From the NCBI RefSeq assembly GCF_949987515.2, contig NC_082688.1:71614731-71678730 (forward strand): 64,000 bases of DNA. Reading direction: 5' to 3'. This DNA comes from Delphinus delphis (Eukaryota; Chordata; Mammalia; Artiodactyla; Delphinidae). The first letter of the stretch is position 1. Every line of letters starts with the position of its first letter. Positions 49,431 through 61,740 of the stretch are shown piece after piece. The translations under genes and the position numbers were made by a program. The notes beneath the pieces are model-generated. The model saw nothing but the letters and a program-made list of their open reading frames with translations. It did not search any database and was not told where the DNA came from.

Positions 49431-49439
49431 TATCAGGAA

Positions 49440-49830
49440 ATTTATTTCAGTGCTGTTATTATTGCAAAAATTTGAAAAAAGAAGTAAATTCCCCCAGTAG
49501 AGAATGAATAGATAAATTATCATACAGATAGTATATTTTGCTGTAATTAAAAATAATGTTTTAAACGTTTTAATAATATGAGAAATTGTTAACCATTTTA
49601 TATTGAATAAAAAAGGCCAGACATAAAATATGCAGCAGGATTTTTAAATTATATAATATTATATATGTGTACTTACTTTTTATTTATTTCTGAAAGATAA
49701 TATAAATGTGAACAAAATGTTAATGGAATTTTCCATGGTTAATAGAATCATAGTGGGTATATATTATTCTTTATACATTTCAACATTTTTTTCTAAAAAG
49801 AGTATGCATTACTTTTGTAATCAGAAATAT
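49440..49830 (+). repeat. Old L1 (L1MB/MC-like) 3' end
   Basis: 'ttttgctgtaattaaaaata' and 'gcattacttttgtaatcaga' match the L1M 3' end in order, and resemble the relic at 23341-23560. The Tigger right end abuts it. Confidence 0.55.
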
Positions 49831-50022
49831 TGGTAATTAACATTAACCATTTTTATATAATTACCATATTAAAATTTTTCTATAATATGTTATATAAAGA
49901 CTTTAATTCTTTACATTGAAAATACTTTGAGAAGATTTATGGTATAGCAACCAGGCGCATTGTGAATATCTAAAATCTAAATAAGCCCCTTTACCTTTTT
50001 TTTTTTTTTTTTTTTGGTATAG

Positions 50023-50754
50023 CAGGGGTCCCCAATCCCTGGGCCACGGACCGGTACTGGTCTGTGGCCTGTTAGGAACCAGGACGCACAGCAGGAGGTG
50101 AGCAACGGGTGAGGGGCGAGCTAGTGAAGCTTCATCTGTATTTACAGCCTCTCCCCATCACTCACATTACTGCCTGAGCTCCTCCTCCTGTCAGATCAGA
50201 GGCAACATTATATTCTCATAGGAGCTCGAACCCTACTGTGAACTGCGTGTGCAATGGGTCTAGGTTGCACGCTCCTTATGAGAATCTAATGCCTGATGAT
50301 CTGAGGTGGAGCTGAGGTGGTGATGCTAGCGCTGGGGAGCGGCTGCAAATACAGGTTATTATCAGCAGAGAGGTTTGACTGCACAGACACCATAATAAGC
50401 CAACTGCTTGCAGACTCATATCAAAACCCTATCAGTGAGTGGCAAGTGACAATTAAGCTGCATCTTATGGAGTAGAGTGGACATAAGCAACACACTTGGG
50501 GTGTCACTGTCTCACATCACCTCCAGATGGGACCATCTAGTTGCAGGAAAACAAGCTCAGGGCTCACACTGAGTCTGCATTATGGTGAGTTGTATAAATA
50601 TTTCATTATATATTACAATGTAATAATAATAGAAATAAAGTGCACAATAAACGTAACACGCTTGAATCATCCTGAAACCATCCCCCGTCCCGGTTCATGG
50701 GAAAATTGTCTTCCACGAAACTGGTCCCTGGTGCCAAAAAGTTGGGGACCACTG
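50023..50754 (+). mobile_element. MER1-type hAT (Charlie) element, both ends present
   Basis: Non-autonomous hAT transposon, 732 bp. The ends are inverted: 'caggggtccccaat' at 50023 and 'gttggggaccactg' closing at 50754. The 8-bp flanks (tggtatag and tcatacag) agree at five positions, as expected for an old hAT target duplication. The interior ('gcctgttaggaaccaggac', 'aaacaagctcagggctcaca', 'cttccacgaaactggtccct') follows MER1/Charlie3. An 80-codon frame at 50527-50769 is an artefact. Confidence 0.88.
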
Positions 50755-51529
50755 TCATACAGCACTTAGCATGTCACAATTCTATATTTACTGGAGTCTG
50801 ACAATTAGATTTCATTTTCATGATAGCTTATGTTTTGTTTCAGTAGAGTTAGGGTTTTTTTTTTTTTTTTTGGTATTACCACAATAGACCTAATTCATAG
50901 GTAGTACTTTTACTCTTTGTAACTGGCTTTAGCTCTCTCTTACTTGATTCAGAAGGAAGTTGTGATCTTTGGCTAGTTTCTCAGTCTGAGACACTGCAGC
51001 TCAGGTCCACTTAAACACTTCAACCTGCTTCTTGTCATCTAAACTGTGAGTTTTTATCATATTTAAGACAAGAAATTCTGTTTCTTGTTTATTTTTTTCA
51101 AACCCTTGCTTTGATGGACCAGACTTATTTGACATGAACTTTGAGTGACTTTTGTAAACCTTCATTTGGTCTATCTCTTCTCAGTTGTCTGTGAGTGCCT
51201 TTGGAGAATAGAAACAACCTAACTGTATTAAACCACCAAAAACACTAGTCTAGTTCAAGGACACCTTGTTTGATTACAGATATTCAAATCAGTCTCTTTT
51301 CCTCTAGAGTGAAATAAAAAAAAATGTATTTATAGGCTTTAAGTGATTTGGTACAAAAGTTGTTTCCAGACAGTTTGATACCAGCCCCTTCCTTTAAGTT
51401 CTCAGTTCTTCAAAATATATTTGGGGAAATCCATCTAATGCATTGAACATATATTATATGTTGAAGCTTTGGCAGCAAAAGGTTGTTGACTTTTTCCCCC
51501 AATACTAATGCAGTATTTATCACTCTCCT
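50755..51529. other. Unique stretch
   Basis: A T17-like run lies at about 50854-50871. No gene or repeat family is recognised. Confidence 0.5.
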
Positions 51530-51715
51530 GTATATTTGTCTCTATGCTGTGTATTACAGATACAAAGATGGCAAGATAGCTCTAGCTTCAAGGAGTCATG
51601 TTCTGATGCAGGATACGGACACACACACTTATACTACTGATTCCTTAAGTACTGTGAACATAAAGGGATATATGCACAGGGTGTATGAGAAAAGGGAGGT
51701 ACAAATCAAATCGGA
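51530..51715 (-). repeat. L2 LINE relic, antisense
   Basis: 'acagatacaaagatggcaag' ... 'agcttcaaggagtcatgttc' and a later 'gcacagggtgtatgagaa' follow the complement of the L2 3' region. Confidence 0.5.
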
Positions 51716-51727
51716 ACCCAGAAGTTC

Positions 51728-52252
51728 ATGTGTTATTTCAGAACGATTAAAAAATCCTTCCTTAGACCGTATTTTATGTTTATTTTCATCAACAGTAGGA
51801 CAAGATTTATTCTTTTAGACACCATTATTCATTTAATTTCATTTCCAACATACAATACCTTCTTTTCATCACCATCATTTAATAGTGAACTAGGTTCAAG
51901 AATGTGGGAAGTGAAGTTTGCATTGGTAAAAGATGGAAGAGATTTAATTTCCCTTGACATAATTACAATTGAACTCTGCCTCATGCTGCCTACTGTCTTT
52001 TTTATTTATGGTAGTGATTGTTTTGTATATACATTTCAAACCAAAACTTTTCCCTTTGTTTGGGCTTTTGATTCTTTCACCACTTCAGTCTGCAGCTGGC
52101 ATGTACTTAATCTTTTATTAAAATTTGCAGTGATTTTGGAGAATGGCATGGGCAAAATTTCTACCACAGATTCAGGCAGAATATTTCTGCCTAACTTTTC
52201 CCATGAAAGAGTAAACCATTTAGCCCTGGGAATTTTGCATTTAAAAGTCTAA
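51728..52252 (+). other. Unassigned 174-codon open frame
   Basis: Longest open frame in the window outside L1, SINE and Tigger DNA. The product is rich in F, L, I and S. It includes a hydrophobic patch around residues 80-95 ('IELCLMLPTVFFIYGS') and no motif that I recognise. The ATG context (gttcATGt) is weak. No splice or promoter feature nearby supports expression. Chance, or a decayed old coding element, are both possible; I do not call it a gene. Confidence 0.2.
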
Positions 52253-53326
52253 GAAAAATTTTTCACATTACAAAATCACTTTGAATTTTAAAGTTATTCT
52301 GATTTGATAACAATATATATGGAATATCAGTTAGTTCACATGTTTGAAACTGCTAATTGAGTTCTCCTAGTTTTGGAAGCACATATACATCCTTATATAG
52401 AGATGATGATCAATAGTTATTTGAAGATGATGGTAATATTTTTCTAAGATTGTTTTATTTGTTATTAAATTACTAATCCAACCAATATGGAATTGGCAGG
52501 TTTTGGCACAATTTGGATAGATGTTTCACCTTTTGGAAGTTCAATTTAAATGCTCTACTTGCGATTTCAAGCTGTTCTGTTTTCATGATTTCATTATAGG
52601 GATGTATATAGTTCTCACACATTCCAAATATCTTACCCTTATTACTTTATGCTTCCTTCTTTAGTAATCCAAACTATAGCATCTCATGCTCAGTATGTTT
52701 ATTTCCAACTTCAGCTGTAATGTCTTCCTTTGTTCAGTTTAGAGAATAATTATCACCTGTAACCCACCACCTATGAGAACCTAGAATATTCAACACTAAT
52801 GAGGTACTTAGAAAACTTTTCTTTAATTGTGATTTTATTTGTGACAGAGAAAAAGACTGGATCATAAATTTTTGTATTTTTAAAAGATAAAGTATGTGAT
52901 GTTACTTGACACATACAAATTACTAAGACATATTAGTATCTTCTATCCTCAATTATAGAAGAGATAAGAGTCAGTGGCATTGAAAGTAGTATATGCATAC
53001 CTTTGGTGGAAGGAGGGTGAACAGAGGTTCCATTGGTCACATTTATTTTTTATTATTACATTCTATTATGTTGTCTATTTTTGTATGTCTTAAATTACAT
53101 ATATTTATATAGATTTATAATAATTTAATTTTCTTGATTGGTACATCAACAGAGTTTGGAATAACACTGGATTAGGTTAGTTTTGCTCAAACATCAGTCC
53201 CTCACTCTTTCATGAATTTTGCTATATTTGACTAGCACTAAAGATAATTTTAATGCACTGCTGAAAAGGACACAGTGAAGGGCTTGGAAATTCAGAAAGT
53301 GAAAACCCATATTAGATAGACAATAG
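52253..53326. other. Unique AT-rich stretch
   Basis: No gene, no recognisable repeat, no long frame. Confidence 0.5.
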
Positions 53327-53392
53327 ATAGACATATAAATGATAATTGGTGGGTGGATGAATGGGTAGATAGAGAGATAGATAGATCTAAAT
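53327..53392 (+). repeat. Impure GATA/GGAT-type tetranucleotide repeat
   Basis: 'gatagacaatagatagac' followed by 'gggtggatgaatgggtagat' and 'agagagatagatagatct': an interrupted, diverged tetranucleotide tract. Confidence 0.7.
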
Positions 53393-53759
53393 TACCTTTC
53401 TCAGAAGCTTTCAGCTAAACTTTATTTAATTAACACTTGGAACATTTATGGTCACCCTCAGTACCACACCAGTAATTCGTGTGTTCTATGTAAACTGGAT
53501 TAGAATGCCCCTACCTTATTTTCTACTTTGTCCTAAAAAATGATGTAGCTGGATATGAATTATAGTAAGCTATTGACATTTGTATAATACATATTAAAAT
53601 AAATACTTAACTATAAAAATAATATAATTTGAAGCCAATGCCATCTAAAAATATCCTCATCATTCACTCTCAGTACACATATTCCATTCCATACTCAGAG
53701 TAATTAACACTAAATGCCCATGTGGCTTGATGATCCCAGAGGCAGGTGTGTACAATGAA
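53393..53759. other. Unique AT-rich stretch
   Basis: Nothing recognised. Confidence 0.5.
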
Positions 53760-53990
53760 CATGAGATGTGGCAGAGATCTTTCTCTTACTTCTGTCTACT
53801 AGCTTTAAGTCATTGAGCAAATGACTCACATTCTCTGAACTTCAGATTTCACTGCAAAGTGAAGATGGTAATGCTTACCCTGAAGGAGAGTAATGAGAAT
53901 TTGACACCGTATAGGGGACTACCTCAGTGTTAGACACATAGTAGGTACTCAATAAATTAGAGCCACTAGCTGCTATAACTATTAGTGTCC
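53760..53990 (+). repeat. MIR SINE relic
   Basis: MIR order in sense: 'actagctttaagtcattgag', 'actcacattctctgaacttc', 'gaagatggtaatgcttaccc', then 'catagtaggtactcaataaa' at the 3' end. Confidence 0.8.
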
Positions 53991-55599
53991 TTGTGTTTGC
54001 ATTTCCACTTGGTCAGAGTAACTTTTTAATATTGATGCCACGAATCCAACCTTACTTAATAAGCTTCCATGTGCTGTCCTATCTCCCCTCTGTGTTGAAA
54101 GCCTGGATTTATGACTGTGGCAAACCAGGAAATTAATTTCAGATTCAATTTTGCAATCTCCAATATTCCTTTCTTCAGGTATCTAAATGTTGATTTTCTA
54201 CATCAATGTTCATATACCACATATGAGGAAATGATCTGGTATCTATCCCCAAAATTGTTGCTAGATCTCAGTGCTCACAGCTAATATTGAGTCCTCTCAG
54301 ACTCATTTCTCCAAGTTTCTGAATTCCTTGAACTTCATCTAAGGTGGATACACATATCAGTCTTTCTCATTCCCCTTTCAAAATGAAATTTCCTTTCAGC
54401 CTTCTTCTCTGCCCAAAGCAGGAAACAACTCTCCTACTCCCCAGCAGTTCTCACTATTTTTACAATATTAGGAAGCACTGTCTGCAATTTGGAATCATTT
54501 TGGCTTATTATAAGGGCTCATACTGTACTTCATTAGCAGGGCTGCTGTGAAATTATGAAACATTTTGGTGAAAATTATAAGATACTTAGACTTGTTTCTT
54601 GCTGAAAATATGCAAAGCCCTTCAGGGAAGATACAGGCAGATAGTATTTGAGACATTTATTGTTTTCCTATGTATTTGTAAACAAATACTATAAATTAAG
54701 AGTTTCAGAATGTTCTTTAGGAAATCTAGTAGCAAATTAATATATGAACCCTCAAATTAAAGAAACTGTTATATCCATTTCCATCTTACCAGTCTTTTTC
54801 TTTCCTGTATTTAATGTTTTGAAAAGGTTTCAGAATTGATCCAAAATTGATTGTTGAAAAGCTCCAGAAAAGCAAAAGCAGCAGCCTCTTTTTTTTCCAG
54901 GTATAATTTTTGTAAGTCCTGTGTGCTCTATAATTAACACTACCAAAAATATTATTATTTCTCATGATATATAGCAATATTGCTTGTATCTACCCAGAAA
55001 ATCTTAGGTAGCTCAAATCCACAGTCATCTAGAAGTGAATTGAATTATTCACTTATTTCCATTTAAAAGTCTAAAAATGTAATTTATATTCTTCGTGGGT
55101 TCTTTCTGAGGAAAGGCTGTGATTTTTGGAAGCTTACAGTTGCTACCTTGAGGACTTTATTGGAGAAAGTGATAGCACATGAGCAACTATGTATTCATAG
55201 TTTCTAGCTGCTTTGGCCATATATTACAAGCATCTAAGGCAAGAAATTATTTACTGGTTGTAATAGAGTTCAAACGGGATTCTCATGCAAATCAAGGAGG
55301 TACATTCTGAAAGTATAAACCATCTATATCCCTCCACTAATTGATTTACACTGTTCCCTTCTACTTTGCCTAATGCTATTTCCCCTTATTCTCATAGCAG
55401 TCTGTCTTCTCATTCTGTTCTCTCATTTGCCAATTTTGTTTATAGAAAGGCAGAGAAAAGGTCCAAATGTGTGAGTTGTCTGATCACCAGAAAATGTTTC
55501 TAAGGGGTATGAAGTGGAAATAAAACACCTTTTAGAGCACACCTTTGAAGATATGTTATTGATAAGCAATTTTATTTTAGTACAAGACATTTAATTGTA
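53991..55599. other. Unique AT-rich stretch
   Basis: No recognised repeat. Frames of 68 (54344-54550, plus) and 63 codons (54786-54977, minus) have no known domain. Confidence 0.5.
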
Positions 55600-55770
55600 T
55601 TTTTTTAATTTTTAAAACTTTTTATTATGAAAAATTTTAAGTATATACAAAGTTAACAGAACTGTATAATGAGCTCAATATGACTATCACCAGCTTCAAC
55701 TATTATTAACATTCTACCAATCCTATTTCATCTTTGCTTCCACCCACTCACTTCCCATTGTTGTTTGACT
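55600..55770. repeat. Old interspersed repeat, same family as 16420-16560
   Basis: 'ttattatgaaaaattttaag', 'tgactatcaccagcttcaac' and 'tattattaacattctaccaa' form a recurrent mammalian pattern, probably an old L1 3' region. The name is uncertain. Confidence 0.45.
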
Positions 55771-56329
55771 ATTTTGTTTTTTGCAGTTATTTTCTTTTAG
55801 GGGGGGATTTTTTTTTTATTTAAACAGAAAGTCACAAAAATTATAATCATCCTTATCAGTTCACTCAGTCCCATGTAATTAATTTTTTTTCGTCTTGATC
55901 TTTTGTTAGCACTTTTATGAGTTCATCAGTTTTCCATTAGAGTTCTGAAAATGCTTATTCATTCAGTTCAGCAGTATAGTCAGTTACCAGAAACCTGTAC
56001 TTGTCAGAGTCTTTTCCATGAATTCCTTGAAGGTGAAACCCTTTTATAGGAACACATTTGCAAAAGCATCAGAGTACACCCAGAGCTGTCTGTAAATGAC
56101 AAAAGACTTAAAAATGACCACAGTTAAAGATTTGATGAAAGTTCATAATAATGCAATTGACAAGGAAATTTAGTTACTTCTGAGATATACATTTTAAAGT
56201 AATAACTAGAATTATGACTTATAACATTATACCAGAACATACAAGATTTTTAGAAATTTCATGTAATGTCTGAAATATTTATATTAACATATTTCCATAC
56301 AAATAACCCAAAGAAAGTTTAGTATTAGT
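55771..56329. other. Unique AT-rich stretch
   Basis: Nothing recognised apart from T runs near 55810-55820 and 55885. Confidence 0.5.
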
Positions 56330-56547
56330 TGTTTTGTTTCTTTGTTTGTTTGTTTGTTTATACTGCAGGTTCTTATTAGTCATCAATTTTATACACATCA
56401 GTGTATACATGTCAATCCCAATGGCCCAATTCAGCACACCACCATCCCCACCCCACTGCAGTTTTCCCCCCTTGGTGTCCATACGTCTGTTCTCTACATC
56501 TGTGTCTCAACTTCTGCCCTGCAAACCGGCTCATCTGTACCATTTTT

Positions 56548-57657
56548 CTAGGTTCCACATACATGCATTAATATACAATATTTGTTTTTCTCTTTCTGAC
56601 TTACTTCACTCTGTATGACAGTCTCTAGATCCATCCACATCTCAACAAATGACTCAATTTCATTCCTTTTTATGGCTGAGTAATATTCCATTGTGTATAT
56701 ATGTACCACAACTTCTTTATCCATTCGTCTGTTGATGGGCATTTAGGTTGCTTCCATGACCTGGCTATTGTAAATAGTGCTGCAATGAACATTGGGGTGC
56801 ATGTGTCTTTTTGAATTATGGTTTTCTCTGGGTATATGCCCAGTAGTGGGATTGCTGGATCATATGGTAAATCTATTTTTAGTTTTTTAAGGAACCTCCA
56901 TACTGTTCTCCATAGTGGCTGTATCAATTTACCTTTCCACCAACAGTGCAAGAGGGTTCCCTTTTCTCCGCACCCTCTCCAGCATTTGTTGTTTGTAGAT
57001 TTTCTGATGATGCCCATTCTAAGTGGTGTGAGGTGATACTTCACTGTAGTTTTGATTTGCATTTCTCTAATAATTAGTGATGTTGAGCAGCTTTTCATGT
57101 GCTTCTTGGCTATCTGTATGTCTTCTTTGGAGAAATGTCTATTTAGGTCTTCTGTCCGTTTTTGGATTGGGTTGTTTCTTTAATATTGAGCTGCATGAGC
57201 TGTTTATATATTTTTGAGATTAATCCTTTGTCCATTGATTATTATTATTATTTATTTATTTTTTTTTTTGCAGTACACAGGCCTCTCACTGTTGTGGCCT
57301 CTCCCGTTGCGGAGCACAGGCTCCGGACACACAGGTTTAGTGGCCATGGCTCACGGGCCCAGCCGCTCTGTGGCATGTGGGATCTTCCCAGACTGGGGCA
57401 TGAACCCGTGTCCCCTGCATTGGCGGGCGGACTCTCAACCACTGCGCCACCAGGGAAGCCCTGTCCATTGATTGTTTTGCAAATATTTTCTCCCATTCTG
57501 AGGGTTGTCTTTTCGTCTTATTTATGGTTCCCTTTGCTGTGCAAAAGCTTTGAAGTTTAATTAGTTCCCATTTGTTTATTTTTGTTTTTATTTCCATCAC
57601 TCTAGGAGGTGGATCAAAAAAGATCTTGCTGTGATTTATGTCAAAGAGTGTTCTCCC
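56548..57657 (-). pseudogene. L1 ORF2 C-terminal fragment
   Basis: Encodes the tail of ORF2p. Blocks run 57600 toward 57475 ('[13 protein letters not shown]'), then the SINE, then 57098-56670 including the C-rich '[16 protein letters not shown]' segment, then 56742-56548 after a frameshift. The natural stop is the complement of 56548-56550. The endonuclease and reverse-transcriptase catalytic parts were never present, owing to truncation at insertion. Confidence 0.9.
57241..57461 (-). mobile_element. CHR-2-like SINE nested in the truncated L1
   Basis: Antisense SINE with a long T/A-rich tail (57241-57270), GC-rich body and head 'ccaccagggaagccc'. A perfect 12-bp duplication, tgtccattgatt, lies at 57229-57240 and 57462-57473. 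It splits the L1 ORF2 tail. Frames of 132, 87, 85 and 82 codons across it are artefacts. Confidence 0.97.
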
Positions 57658-58783
57658 AATCTGACATTCAAATTAATTTTCTCTGGTTGAAGTTGGACAC
57701 AAATACAGGGAGAAAACATTCTATTTTAGTGAAAAAGGTTAAGGTAGTGAATCATATTGTTTTTCTGACTTTTACAAATAGGCATAGTCATTTTCCCCAG
57801 TATTCTCATAAGAACTGAAGTCATAAATTAAATTGCCCATTCTTTTTCTTTATCTCTCTCCTTTGCTGTATTTCCCTCATATTCTCATATTGACACAGAT
57901 ATACGTGTCAGAAATTGCTGGGAGTTTATGAAGAGGTATATTGACTGTGAAGATGCTCCTAATGTCATGGACAATAGCCAGGTGTCCCTCTTAAAACTGG
58001 TTGCTGTTGAAGGATGAGCTCCACATTCTTTACAGACTGTCCATATGGGTAGTCTAGTGAAAATTATTTGTATTAAGTACCAGACATTTCAGTATGAAGA
58101 AGGAACAGTCTCATCTATTGAATAACTGTCCGTCTAGAGGGGGAGATAATTACAATATAGTTCTCTAAGTCTTTATTAAGTACAAAAATAAAGTTTTAAA
58201 AAATGGTTTAAAGAATGCAGTACTGAAAGCCTCTTCCAGGATGACATGAATCCTTTCTTCATTTGTTTATACTCTGCTTTTGAATGTGAGTGACTTAATT
58301 TATTAAAAAACATTCCTGAGGTGAAATTTTTTAGCTTGCAGCAGAGCCTCCTAATTGCCTCAACTCCCAGTCCACACTTTTCTACTTTGTCCTTAAGTAA
58401 CCAATAAAATGTTTTAAAAATACCGTGTAGAAACCGTGATACAACATGCCAATGGATTGAGGAAGATGAGTACACTTATTCCAGACCCAGAAGACCTAGA
58501 CTATAACCCACTTTCCTCTGTTCTTCACAGGAACATAAAAGCACCTGGCGATACCACACTCATCATCCCTCTTTGCCTCTCCTATGCAGAAAAATAATTA
58601 TAGGTGCATTACATACGTTTTCCAGAAAACAGTTCCCTGGTACCTCCCTCTTTTTTTTTCACTCCTTTCCTGAAAAGCAAAATCAACTGCTTGAAGTTCA
58701 CTCACATAAATAGAGAGAAAGGATATCCATACAGTATCCAGAAAGTCCTGGAAATAGAAACTTGGTTTCTTCAGAGGGTATAT
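57658..58783. other. Unique AT-rich stretch
   Basis: A 99-codon minus-strand frame at 58176-58475 shows no known domain. No repeat is recognised. Confidence 0.5.
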
Positions 58784-59131
58784 ATATATATATATATATT
58801 AAATTTATTTAATTAACTAATTTATTTTTGGCTGTGTTGAGTCTTCGTAGCTGCGTGCAGCCTTGCTTCTAGTTGCGGCGAGCAGGGCCTGCTCTCCATT
58901 GAAGTGCTCCAGCTTCTCATTACAGTGGCTTCTCTTGTTGCGGAGCACTGGCTCTAGGCACGTGGGCTTTAGTAGTTGTGGCTCGCGGGCTCTAGATCGC
59001 AGGCTCAGTAGTTGTGGCGCATGGGCTTAGTTGCTCCACGGCGTGTCGGATCTTCCCAGACCAGGGCTCGAACCCGTGTCCCCTGCATCAGCAGGCGTAT
59101 TCTTAACCACTGTGCCACCAGGGAAGTCCCC
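58784..59131 (-). mobile_element. Long CHR-1-like SINE, antisense
   Basis: Second long-form copy: 'tttatttttggctgtgttga', 'gtcttcgtagctgcgtgcag', GC-rich body, and head 'ccactgtgccaccagggaag'. A near-perfect duplication brackets it: cagagggtatat at 58772-58783 and cagagggcatat at 59132-59143. A TA run adjoins the tail at 58780-58800. Confidence 0.94.
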
Positions 59132-59814
59132 CAGAGGGCATATTTGTTTCAGAAAGATGGAAAGCATTCATGATATAATTACCTGTAATACCGTAAGAAC
59201 AAAAAGTGACTGCTTTGGCACCCAGTGCACACGTCCCAGAAAATAAACCACCTTAATCTTCTGCACTTTATGAAGTTTGCCGACTCAGGTTGTCGAACTT
59301 GGGAGCTTAGAAGTACCCAGCTACTTTGAGTTAGTGGATTTGTCACCCGATAATGAAAATTCTGCTTCAAAAATAAAATTATACTCTACAAATGACTTTG
59401 AACAATAGTGATGAATAGTTTTTGAAGAGGAATCACAACTCCAGCTTCAAAAAATTGAGCTTGACTAAACCATGCTGAAACAATATGCCTGAGACACAGC
59501 GGCAGAAAATGGCTCTTCCTATTGTGCGGAACTATTCATAGCTGACTCAGGACCAACAGGTGCATGAGATCACATCCAGGCATCTTGACATCTTGAGGAG
59601 ATCCAAATTTAGCCTTCGGGCTCTTGAATTTTTCTGAAACAGGATACAACCTCTCATTTCTGAAATAAAATGGGGTGGAGAGAAGGGGGTGGAAATTTTA
59701 GAATTGTGAATATATTGAGTGAAGAGACTTAAAAATGATCTCAGGCATCCCCCTTATCTTATAGATTGTGAAAAAACAGAACCCAAATCAATGAGCCACA
59801 CCAGTAAGTCAGGG
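59132..59814. other. Unique stretch
   Basis: Nothing recognised. A 63-codon minus-strand frame at 59179-59370 has no known domain. Confidence 0.5.
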
Positions 59815-60110
59815 ACTAATCATTATATGGTCCATTCATTTAGTGAATATGTATTACGTGTCTGCTTTACGCCAGGCATTATTCTAGGTTCTGGAGATAA
59901 AGTAGTAAACAAAACAACATCTTTCTCTGACTGGACTTGCTTTGAGTGGGGAAAAGTGACAAACAAATACACAAGTAAATATATAGTATATATGAAAGTG
60001 ATTAGTGCAATGAAGAAAAATAAAGTGGCAGATAGGGAAGAGGGAGATAAGGAGGTAGGGGAAAGTTATTTTCTTCAGTGTCTTCAGGGACGGCCTCAGT
60101 AACATTTAAG
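59815..60110 (-). repeat. L2 LINE 3' end, antisense
   Basis: 'ttagtgaatatgtattacgt', 'gtctgctttacgccaggcat', 'ctaggttctggagataaagt', 'agtaaacaaaacaacatctt' read as the complement of the L2 3' end. The 127-codon frame at 59719-60102 lies mostly inside it and is not a gene. Confidence 0.7.
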
Positions 60111-60609
60111 TGAAAACTGAAAGAAGTGGGCCGTGTAATTATCTTCTCATTTCTTTTTCAACACTTTCCCAGCAAACCAGGCTATTTTTTGATTGCTTAC
60201 AACCATTAGAATCTTCAATTCTATGGAACTAATGCAGACTTTGTATCATTGACAGTGTGACCATAGAGGAGACCACCTTTCTTCAGTCCAAGGTGCTCCA
60301 GAAGTAGCTCTCCTGCAGAGACCATACTCCTAATCACCTGAACTAACGAACCTCACGAGGTCTTCATTCTCCTTGATAATCCCCATCACCGTAGATCTCA
60401 CCTTTTATGAAATGCTTTTCTATCTTGGATATTGAGAAACTACACAATTCAGATTTTCCTAATGACTCTCCAGGGCATGCTCTCTTTTGCTCTCTTCTTC
60501 ACCATTTCCCTGACTTCATTTGGCCCATCAGTGCAAATTATCTCATAATATTCTGTGACCCACCTCTCTTCTTTCTCTACCATCCTCTGTACTGGCTGAA
60601 ATTCAAGCT
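60111..60609. other. Unique stretch
   Basis: Nothing recognised. A 70-codon frame at 60407-60619 is unassigned. Confidence 0.5.
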
Positions 60610-60845
60610 TTGTGACTAGATTGCATGGGTTTGAAACCCTGACTCTGACACTTCCCAGCTAAGTGATTTTGTGGAATTTACTTAACCTTTTGTTCCTCCC
60701 TTCCCTTGTCTGTTAAATAAGCACAATAATAATATCTACCTTCCAGGGTTGTTGTGTGGATTAAATGAGTTAATTTATGCGAAGCATTTAGGACAATCCC
60801 TGGCATACAAAATGTGCTCAATGTTTGTTAGCCATTATTATTAGT
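60610..60845 (+). repeat. MIR SINE, near full length
   Basis: Clear sense order: 'catgggtttgaaaccctgac', 'tctgacacttcccagctaag', 'ggttgttgtgtggattaaat', 'gagttaatttatgcgaagca', 'ggacaatccctggcatacaa'. The best-preserved MIR in the window. Confidence 0.9.
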
Positions 60846-61740
60846 CCTTAAATGTCACCTCTTGTAGATTACAGATTTTTAAATTAACATTTCAAGTTCT
60901 CAATTCTGTTCTAAGATTTATCTTCATATTTCCCAATTTATGTTGAGAATGTCTTCCTAGATCAAAACCAGTACCTCAAATTACCAAACTTCACTATTTA
61001 TTCTTCTCCAAATTACTCCTTTCTTGTTTCCTGGACCATCATATCGTTCCTCTTCTTATACTGTTCTCTACATACAGAGAAAAGAAGTGTAAGTCAGAAT
61101 ATGCTAAGAAAAACAATCCTAAATGGGGGGTTTTTTCTTCAGAATTGCCTCATTTATTTTTAAATAAAATTTAAAACCTAATACCTAAATAGATAATTAT
61201 TAATAATGTTTTATACTAAAATGAATATCTTAAAACTCGATCTAGAAGCAGGATGTGACAAATGAAATATTGGGTTATAGGTCAAGTAAGGAAAGGCAGT
61301 ACACAACTTTTATTTCGCCTTTTCTTTTCCCTTTTCCTTTGCTTAATATTTCTGTTTTGTTTCACTCAGTTATGGTTGCTAAGGTAAATGAACATCTTCG
61401 TTTTTGTAAATCAATATTTATAAGTCTACATACATATGTGTACATATCTATAAAATGAAGAAAAATGTATTTACCAGGAAATCTCAAGAATTTCTGGTAA
61501 TAATAACTTTCAGAGTGAGAAAATGGTACACTTCCTGGTACAGGTGCTATGAAGTTGCTGGGACCCCAACCATCATCAAAGCAGCCTGCATGACTCATGA
61601 GTGGCCGCAGATATCCTAGAAGCCACTTCCAGCCAGGAAGCACATAAAAGATCAGAGGAAACAAAAGGAAGTGAGAAAAAGAGGGATATATTTTTCATGG
61701 TTGCCTGTGAAATATGAGAACCCAGAATGTGTGCCTGCTA

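Larger units (their letters stand above)
56330..57657 (-). mobile_element. 5'-truncated L1 LINE, antisense
   Basis: Only the C-terminal third of ORF2 and the 3'UTR remain. The tail is (AAAC)n-like (plus-strand 'tttgtttgtttgtttgttta' near 56341-56360). The 3'UTR differs from that of the other two L1s, so it belongs to another subfamily. The 5' break lies inside ORF2 at about 57657, where 'aagagtgttctccc' passes into unrelated DNA. A SINE sits inside it. Confidence 0.93.

Noticed and set aside
59719..60102. 127-codon plus-strand frame
   Set aside because: Mostly within an antisense L2 relic and without a recognised domain.
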